Of a stretch of 11,754 nt of DNA, positions 8,763 through 11,754 are shown in pieces. The number at the start of each line of letters is the position of its first letter. Position 1 is the first letter of the stretch. The stretch covers positions 1 to 11,754 of the forward strand of contig JAEWQZ010000361.1 of the NCBI GenBank assembly GCA_023460255.1, in the 5' to 3' direction. The stretch is from Actinomycetes bacterium. Lineage in GTDB: Bacteria; Actinomycetota; Actinomycetes; Actinomycetales; Cellulomonadaceae. The notes below the pieces were generated by a model. It searched no databases. It saw only the letters and a list, made by a program, of their open reading frames with translations, and was not told where the DNA came from. Made by a program: the position numbers and the translations under genes.

Positions 8763-8808
8763 CCTGTCCACAGGCCGCGCGCGCCCGTCGCGCCGTCCAC
8801 AGGCCGCG
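8763..8808. repeat. Further TCCACAGG copies: inverted repeat plus 14-bp direct repeat
   Basis: CCTGT (8763-8767) and ACAGG (8770-8774) form a short inverted repeat. GTCCACAGGCCGCG occurs twice in direct orientation, at 8766-8779 and 8795-8808. With the palindrome just before, four exact TCCACAGG copies (three plus, one minus) fall between 8739 and 8803. The whole 8682-8934 gap holds no convincing gene. Confidence 0.8.
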
Positions 8809-8865
8809 AGGGACAGCACGCGGAGACGTCCTCTCATGACCCGATCGTGAGCCCGTCAGGCCCCC

Positions 8866-8910
8866 GGGGTGTCCCGCTCGACGTCACGACTCTGCCACGG
8901 ATGACACCCC
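8866..8910. repeat. Spaced 8-bp inverted repeat
   Basis: GGGGTGTC (8866-8873) and GACACCCC (8903-8910) are exact reverse complements separated by 29 nt. They lie downstream of the minus-strand exchanger gene (stop at 8935) and could form the base of a long 3' hairpin. Function uncertain; there is no T tract. Confidence 0.35.
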
Positions 8911-8934
8911 CTCCACCGCCCGCGAGGCAGCCGG

Positions 8935-9993
8935 TCACGTCGCGACGACGACGGCCAGCGCGACGGTGCCCGCGTAGGCCAGGGGCAGGCTCACGCCCTC
9001 GAACCCGACGCCGGTGCGGTCGCGCATGACCAGTCCGCCCGCGAGGAGCGTGGTGATGAGGATCGTCCCGCCGAGCAGCACGAGGCTGGACGGCCCGGCC
9101 GCCGCGTAGACCGACCCGTCGACGTACGACACGTCCGCGACGGCGATCATCAGGGGGTCGAAGACGTTCCCGCCGATGATGTTGCCGACCCCGAGCGTGA
9201 GCGCGCCCATGCGCACGGCCGCGACGAGCACGACGAGCTCCGGGAGCGACGTCAGCGCCGTCGTGAAGGTGAAGCCCACGACCTCGCTCGGCAGTCCGGT
9301 CGCGCGGATGAGGTCCACGCCCGAGCGGCCGATGACCCACCCCGCCAGGCCAACGACGGCGGCGAGCGCGGCCAGGGTCATCCAGAGCCGAGGCGTCGTC
9401 CGGCCGTCGGGCTGCTGCTCGGTGGCGGCCGGCGGGGGTGTGTCGCCGTCCTCGCCGGTCGCGAGCCGGTCGTCCGTGCGGGTGTCGCGGGTCGCCGTCG
9501 GCTGCCACATGGGCTCGGCGCGCATGCGGCGCAGCAGGGTGAAGCCGTAGGCATAGAGGAGCGGGATGAGGACCGTCGCCGGGTGGATCCAGCCCCACAC
9601 GAGCTCCGGCGTGGCGTACGCGACGACCGGGACCGCCAGGAGCGCGACGAGGATGAGCGCCTGCATGACGTTCTCGAGCGACGCCGCGGCGTGCTCAAGG
9701 TTGGCCCGCCGGTAGGCGAGGTCGGCGATGGCGAGCCACACGGTCTGGATCGCGACGCCGCCGACCGGGTTGGCCAGCGCGAACGCGGCGTCGCCCGCGA
9801 GCCCTCCTGTGACGGTCGTGGCGATGCCCGGCAGCGACGTGACGGCGCCCAGGAGGAGGGCGCCGGCGACGGCGTCCCCCAGGCCGGTCCGCTCGGCGAG
9901 GGAGTCGGCGGTCCGGGCGAGGCGCGTGCCGGCCGCCAGCAGCGCGGCCCCGGCCAGGAGCAGGCCCAGGACGGCGGGAAGAGCCGTGGGCAC
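8935..9993 (-). CDS. CaCA-family sodium/calcium (or proton) exchanger-like protein, 352 aa
   Basis: Polytopic membrane protein with the two inverted alpha repeats of cation/Ca2+ exchangers. The second repeat is canonical: TALTSLPELVVLVAAV (245-260, Glu252), then GVGNIIGGNVFDP (268-280, Asn271). The first is altered: GAVTSLPGIATTVTGG (49-64) has Gly56 where the ion-binding Glu is expected, and ANPVGG (74-79) in place of GNxxGSN. Hydrophobic helices cover about 5-22, 40-62, 68-90, 108-125, 137-155, 203-223, 238-260, 266-286, 296-322 and 335-351. A hydrophilic 45-residue central loop (about 156-202) separates the halves. Start is GTG at 9993 without a clear SD. The conserved ADLAYRRANLEHAAAS stretch (90-105) suggests a distinct actinobacterial subgroup often labelled sodium:proton exchanger. 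It may move a different ion or be asymmetric; transport of Ca2+ is not assured. A 57-aa membrane protein gene precedes it by 51 nt on the same strand. Confidence 0.88.
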   Translation of the reverse strand: MPTALPAVLGLLLAGAALLAAGTRLARTADSLAERTGLGDAVAGALLLGAVTSLPGIATTVTGGLAGDAAFALANPVGGVAIQTVWLAIADLAYRRANLEHAAASLENVMQALILVALLAVPVVAYATPELVWGWIHPATVLIPLLYAYGFTLLRRMRAEPMWQPTATRDTRTDDRLATGEDGDTPPPAATEQQPDGRTTPRLWMTLAALAAVVGLAGWVIGRSGVDLIRATGLPSEVVGFTFTTALTSLPELVVLVAAVRMGALTLGVGNIIGGNVFDPLMIAVADVSYVDGSVYAAAGPSSLVLLGGTILITTLLAGGLVMRDRTGVGFEGVSLPLAYAGTVALAVVVAT

Positions 9994-10010
9994 GGCGGGG
10001 GCGGGCTCAG

Positions 10011-10026
10011 GCCGTCGCCCGACGGC
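10011..10026 (-). terminator. Hairpin between the small membrane gene and the exchanger gene
   Basis: GCCGTCG (10011-10017) and CGACGGC (10020-10026) form a near-perfect 16-nt palindrome. It is downstream of the stop at 10045 and 17 nt before the exchanger GTG at 9993. It could terminate the upstream transcript or modulate exchanger translation. No T tract. Confidence 0.35.
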
Positions 10027-10044
10027 GGGCCGCGTGGCGAGCGC

Positions 10045-10218
10045 TCACCCGTCGGTCCGTCGGTCGAAGGCGCGGCGGAGCTTGAACCACCCGACGGCGG
10101 CCGTGACGAGTAGCGCCACCACCGCGATGGCAGTGAGCCACAGGAGACCTTCCACGACGGCGCCGATGACCGAGAGCAGGATCCATGCGACGACGAGCGC
10201 GATGATCAGCGTCTTCAT
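10045..10218 (-). CDS. Small hydrophobic membrane protein, 57 aa
   Basis: Two hydrophobic helices, about residues 3-20 (LIIALVVAWILLSVIGAV) and 22-42 (WLTAIAVVALLVTAAVG), with a basic tail KLRRAFDRRTDG that should face the cytoplasm. This is the pattern of the short actinobacterial 'hydrophobic protein' genes of unknown role. I chose the ATG at 10218, with an AGGG 8 nt upstream. The open frame extends to 10254, but the extra 12 residues are polar and start without an SD. Same strand as the exchanger gene, 51 nt upstream of it with a hairpin between. Possibly independent; function unknown. Confidence 0.7.
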   Translation of the reverse strand: MKTLIIALVVAWILLSVIGAVVEGLLWLTAIAVVALLVTAAVGWFKLRRAFDRRTDG

Positions 10219-10326
10219 GCCCAGCACCCTGCCACCGGGCTCCGTGGGCCGCATGCGCAGGCCGACGGTCGCCTAACCGTTTCGGCTCGCCGGGACCCCT
10301 TCAACGGACGGTGCCGCCCGGGCGAG

Positions 10327-10340
10327 TGTTAAGGCTCACA
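10327..10340. promoter_or_regulatory. Imperfect TGTnA...ACA inverted repeat upstream of the GH62 gene
   Basis: TGTTAAGGCTCACA is a partial dyad with TGT/ACA ends, about 50 nt before the GH62 start. This is where a sugar-responsive LacI- or ROK-type repressor could bind. There is no clear promoter nearby and the dyad is weak, so this is only a candidate operator. Confidence 0.22.
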
Positions 10341-10377
10341 TTCGCCGTCGACCTCACCGGCGACCCACCGATCCCAC

Positions 10378-10386
10378 GGAGGAGAG
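10378..10386 (+). promoter_or_regulatory. Strong ribosome binding site of the GH62 gene
   Basis: GGAGGAGAG with the GGAGG core 8 nt before the ATG at 10391. It is the best SD in the window and fixes the start of the secreted enzyme. Confidence 0.8.
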
Positions 10387-10390
10387 CAGC

Positions 10391-11754
10391 ATGAGACGAG
10401 CACGTGTACCCGGCGCCGTGAGCCCGGTGCGACGACGTCGGCGCCGCTGGGCGTCGGTTCTCCTGGCGGCGGCGATGGCCGCCTCCGCGGGTGCGCTGAT
10501 GGTCGCCACCGCCCCGACGGCGGCGGCGGCCACTGTCGACACCAACGCGTCGTACGTGCTCATCAACCGGGGTAGTGGCAAGGCCCTGGACGTGTACAAC
10601 CTGGCGACGAACAACGGCGCCCGGATCGTGCAGTGGGCGCGCAACGACGGCGCACAGCAGCAGTGGCAGTTCGTCGACTCCGGCAACGGCTACTACCGGC
10701 TCAAGTCCCGCCTGTCGGGCAAGGTGCTGGACGTGTACAACTGGTCGACCGCCAACGGCGGCGCGATCGTCCAGTACACCGACTACAACCAGTCCAACCA
10801 GCAGTTCCGCTTGCAGGACGTCGACGGCGGGTACGTGACCCTGATCAGCCGCCACTCCGGCAAGGCGGTGGAGGTCCAGGGCGCCTCGAACGCCGACGGC
10901 GCCGCCGTCGTGCAGTACACGAGCTGGGGCGGGGCCAACCAGCAGTGGCAGCTCGTGCGGGTCGACGGCGGCAGCACGCCGACGCCCACGCCCACCCCGA
11001 CGCCCACCCCGACGACGACGCCGCCCCCGTCGGGCACCTGCTCGCTGCCGTCGACCTACCGCTGGTCGTCCACGGGTGTGCTCGCGCAGCCGAGGTCCGG
11101 CTGGGCCTCGCTGAAGGACTTCACTGTCGCCCCCTACAACGGCCAGCAGCTCGTCTACGCGACGACGCACGACTTCGGCACGTCCTGGGGCTCGATGAAC
11201 TTCGGCCTGTTCAGCTCCTGGTCGCAGATGGGCTCCGCGAGCCAGAACGCGATGCCCTTCAGCGCCGTCGCGCCCACGCTGTTCTACTTCGCCCCGAAGA
11301 ACGTCTGGGTGCTCGCCTACCAGTGGGGTGGGCCGGCCTTCTCGTACCGGACGTCGACGAACCCCGCGAACGTGAACAGCTGGTCGGCACCGCAGACGCT
11401 GTTCAGCGGGAGCATCTCGAACTCGTCCACGGGTCCGATCGACCAGGCGCTCATCGGCGACGGCCAGAACATGTACCTGTTCTTCGCCGGCGACAACGGC
11501 CGGATCTACCGGGCCAGCATGCCCATCGGCAACTTCCCGGGGAGCTTCGGGTCGAGCTCGACGGTGGTCATGAGCGACTCGACGAACAACCTGTTCGAGG
11601 CCGTCCAGGTCTACAAGCTCCAGGGCCAGGACCGGTACCTGATGATCGTCGAGGCGATCGGCTCCCAGGGTCGCTACTTCCGCTCCTTCACGGCGACCAG
11701 CCTGAGTGGCTCCTGGACGCCGCAGGCCGCCACCGAGTCCAACCCGTTCGCGGG
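10391..11754 (+). CDS. Secreted ricin-lectin/CBM13 + GH62 alpha-L-arabinofuranosidase, 3' end cut by window
   Basis: Extracellular enzyme expected to remove arabinofuranosyl side chains from arabinoxylan. The N terminus is a long signal peptide: Arg-rich n-region (14-19), hydrophobic core (21-41) and Ala-rich cleavage zone near 44-48. Residues about 52-190 form one beta-trefoil ricin-B/CBM13 domain. Its three repeats each have an S-G-K motif (SGKALDVYN, SGKVLDVYN, SGKAVEVQG) and a QxW-type motif (QQQWQF, NQQFRL, NQQWQL); the middle one has Phe for Trp. A Thr-Pro linker (196-214) leads to the GH62 domain starting at Cys217. Asp243 (LKDFTV), Asp351 (GPIDQAL) and Glu403 (NLFEAV) fit the expected base, modulating Asp and acid of this inverting five-blade propeller family. 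Other hallmarks are YATTHDFGTSWGS and FYFAPKNVWVLAYQWG. 454 codons are visible, so probably only a short C-terminal part is missing. Strong SD; probably its own transcription unit. Confidence 0.94.
   Translation, partial: MRRARVPGAVSPVRRRRRRWASVLLAAAMAASAGALMVATAPTAAAATVDTNASYVLINRGSGKALDVYNLATNNGARIVQWARNDGAQQQWQFVDSGNGYYRLKSRLSGKVLDVYNWSTANGGAIVQYTDYNQSNQQFRLQDVDGGYVTLISRHSGKAVEVQGASNADGAAVVQYTSWGGANQQWQLVRVDGGSTPTPTPTPTPTPTTTPPPSGTCSLPSTYRWSSTGVLAQPRSGWASLKDFTVAPYNGQQLVYATTHDFGTSWGSMNFGLFSSWSQMGSASQNAMPFSAVAPTLFYFAPKNVWVLAYQWGGPAFSYRTSTNPANVNSWSAPQTLFSGSISNSSTGPIDQALIGDGQNMYLFFAGDNGRIYRASMPIGNFPGSFGSSSTVVMSDSTNNLFEAVQVYKLQGQDRYLMIVEAIGSQGRYFRSFTATSLSGSWTPQAATESNPFA
10976..11032 (+). repeat. 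Thr-Pro linker repeat inside the GH62 gene
   Basis: Alternating ACG/ACC and CCC/CCG codons encode a flexible Thr-Pro linker (residues 196-214) between lectin and catalytic domains. Such linkers are typical of secreted glycoside hydrolases in cellulolytic actinomycetes. The tract is prone to length change. Confidence 0.85.

Noticed and set aside
8739..8808. Replication origin or CRISPR-like array based on the TCCACAGG repeats
   Set aside because: There is no AT-rich unwinding region, no dnaA/dnaN or plasmid replication gene nearby, and the repeats are too short and irregularly spaced for CRISPR. Kept only as an unexplained repeat cluster.
8682..8837. N-terminal 52-residue extension of the HNH protein from the ATG at 8837
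   Set aside because: It translates a palindromic repeat region, shows no family similarity and lacks an SD. A later GTG with a promoter-like box fits better.
10301..11170. 289-codon minus-strand frame antisense to the lectin/GH62 gene
   Set aside because: Arg/Val-rich shadow of a well-supported secreted enzyme on the plus strand, which has a strong SD and signal peptide.

Overview
The window is very GC-rich with strong G/C at third codon positions, and uses GTG starts freely. It carries families typical of high-GC Gram-positive bacteria: a DUF222/HNH (13E12-type) protein, a PT-linked ricin-lectin/GH62 arabinofuranosidase and a drug-resistance type UvrA. It looks like chromosomal DNA of an actinomycete, most likely a polysaccharide-degrading member of Micrococcales (Cellulomonas/Cellulosimicrobium/Isoptericola-like). 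The taxon is inferred from gene content, not from a marker gene. No rRNA, tRNA, CRISPR array, transposase or phage gene was seen.

Layout. (1) 101-3815, minus strand: a four-gene set transcribed in the order short AraC-family regulator, VOC protein, UvrA-like ABC protein, second VOC protein. The first two genes overlap by GTGA, the third follows after 10 nt, and the fourth is separated by a hairpin abutting the uvrA-like stop. It looks like a regulated module for coping with a DNA-binding or reactive small molecule; the ligand is unknown. (2) 3964-4851, plus strand: a class I fructose-bisphosphate aldolase (fda), divergent from the regulator. It ends 3 nt from a convergent AEC-family permease (4855-5781, minus). 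(3) 5865-6746, minus: an alpha/beta hydrolase upstream of the permease, with a hairpin between them. (4) 6908-7186, plus: a small three-helix membrane protein. (5) 7203-8681, minus: a DUF222/HNH endonuclease-like protein. It has a probable leaderless GTG start and a repeat-rich upstream region built from TCCACAGG motifs. (6) 8935-9993, minus: a CaCA-type cation exchanger with an altered first alpha repeat, preceded by a 57-residue membrane protein (10045-10218, minus). (7) 10391 to the window end, plus: a secreted ricin-B/CBM13 plus GH62 alpha-L-arabinofuranosidase, cut off at its 3' end.

Most of the window is ordinary core/accessory chromosome. The items most worth a second look are the AraC-VOC-UvrA-VOC module with a UvrA lacking the UvrB-binding region, the palindromic TCCACAGG cluster in front of the HNH gene, and the exchanger whose first alpha repeat has Gly where a metal-binding Glu is expected.
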